Positions 4,935 to 5,316 of a stretch of 5,316 nt of DNA are shown piece by piece (within the stretch, counting starts at the first letter, position 1; each line of letters opens with the position of its first letter). The notes under the pieces are model-generated. The model made no database searches. It saw only the letters and a program-made list of their open reading frames with translations, and was not told the origin of the DNA. The position numbers and the translations under genes were made by a program. This DNA comes from Pseudomonadota bacterium (GTDB lineage: Bacteria; Pseudomonadota; Alphaproteobacteria; Rhizobiales; Xanthobacteraceae): the NCBI GenBank assembly GCA_023414975.1, contig JAEZMI010000028.1:1-5316 (forward strand), read 5' to 3'.

Positions 4935-5048
4935 TTCATCGGGCAGGGTGCGGGCCACACTTTGGACGCGATCCCTGCCGTATCTAGCCCGGCGCCCTGT
5001 TCGTCGGGGTCCCCGCTTTCCCGCCTGTCACCCGAGCCTTTTGCCGCC

Positions 5049-5316
5049 ATGATGGTCCGCCTTCCGCGCTGCCTCGTCCTGCTCGCCCTTGCCGCCGCCC
5101 TTGCCGGGCCGTTCTTGCCGCGCGGCGCGCAGGCCCAGGCCGACAACAATTTCTTCGGCAACCTTTTCAAGCCGCCCGGCCAGGTGCGCCAGGGCGCGCA
5201 GCCGGAAGCGCTGCCGCCGGACGATCCGGGCAATGTGTCCACCCGCGTCGACCGCATCGAGAACCAGCTGCGCACGCTCACGGGGCAGATCGAGGAGCTG
5301 CAGTACCGCAACCAGC
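5049..5316 (+). CDS. cpoB: CpoB (YbgF), periplasmic coordinator of peptidoglycan synthesis and Tol-Pal, N-terminal part
   Basis: The frame opens with tandem ATGs (5049 and 5052) and stays open to the window edge, giving 89 residues; the 3' end is missing. A Sec-type signal peptide is clear: R4 and R7, hydrophobic stretch LVLLALAAALAGPFL (9-23), then G-A-Q-A with likely cleavage after A29. A Pro/Gly/Gln-rich spacer (about 30-62) is followed by the start of a coiled coil, STRVDRIENQLRTLTGQIEE (64-83) and on to the edge, as in the N-terminal trimerisation segment of CpoB/YbgF. The TPR domain expected at the C-terminus is outside the window. In E. coli, CpoB links outer-membrane constriction by Tol-Pal to PBP1B activity. 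No good ribosome site precedes the ATGs. The pal terminator implies its own promoter in 4899-5048; none is convincing. Identity rests on leader, coiled coil and position after pal. Confidence 0.85.
   Translation, partial: MMVRLPRCLVLLALAAALAGPFLPRGAQAQADNNFFGNLFKPPGQVRQGAQPEALPPDDPGNVSTRVDRIENQLRTLTGQIEELQYRNQ

Noticed and set aside
4962..4986. Possible cpoB promoter: TTGGAC (4962-4967) with TATCTA (4981-4986)
   Set aside because: The spacer is only 13 bases, well short of the usual 16-18, and the -10 match is weak. It may be part of a promoter, but the pairing is not supportable.
1..5316. Search for mobile elements, CRISPR arrays, tRNA or rRNA genes, phage or defence genes
   Set aside because: The window is filled by the conserved tol-pal cluster with uniform composition. 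No transposase, terminal repeats, spaced direct repeats, cloverleaf structure or foreign-looking segment was seen.

Overview
This window is a GC-rich chromosomal segment with strong G/C bias at third codon positions. It carries the complete core Tol-Pal locus of an alphaproteobacterium, in the order ybgC (3' end only), tolQ, tolR, tolA, tolB, pal, cpoB/ybgF (5' end only), all on the + strand. The TolR and Pal sequence style, the CtrA-like TTAA boxes and the Tat-like TolB leader suggest Hyphomicrobiales (Rhizobiales). A Xanthobacteraceae-like genus is a guess from overall resemblance and cannot be proven here.

Layout. Positions 1-244 hold the C-terminal half of a YbgC hotdog thioesterase. The gap at 245-519 has no convincing gene. 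It holds an 8-bp stem-loop just after ybgC, a CtrA-box-like element (CTAA-N7-TTAAC) and a strong leader hairpin. Positions 520-2792 hold tolQ, tolR and tolA with gaps of only 5 and 6 bases, a tight, probably translationally coupled unit. After 36 AT-richer bases comes tolB (2829-4187). A 157-base gap follows, with a TTAACCAT half-site and two abutting inverted repeats, then pal (4345-4839). A classic intrinsic terminator (4864-4898) closes the unit. After about 150 non-coding bases, cpoB starts at 5049 and runs off the window.

How the genes work together. TolQ and TolR form the inner-membrane proton-driven motor, and TolA is the periplasm-spanning transducer. TolB is the periplasmic beta-propeller, and Pal is the outer-membrane lipoprotein that grips peptidoglycan. 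Together they pull the outer membrane inward at the division site and maintain envelope integrity. CpoB couples this to peptidoglycan synthesis in E. coli. YbgC is a conserved companion thioesterase. All key residues visible in the window are intact.

No previously undescribed system is evident. Points worth a second look are regulatory and structural: CtrA-like boxes before both tolQ and pal, a signal-peptide-bearing N-terminal extension on TolQ, a twin-arginine-type leader on TolB, a Pro/Ala/Lys-rich TolA stalk instead of the long helix of E. coli, unusual hairpins in both larger gaps, and a terminator that makes cpoB a separate transcription unit.
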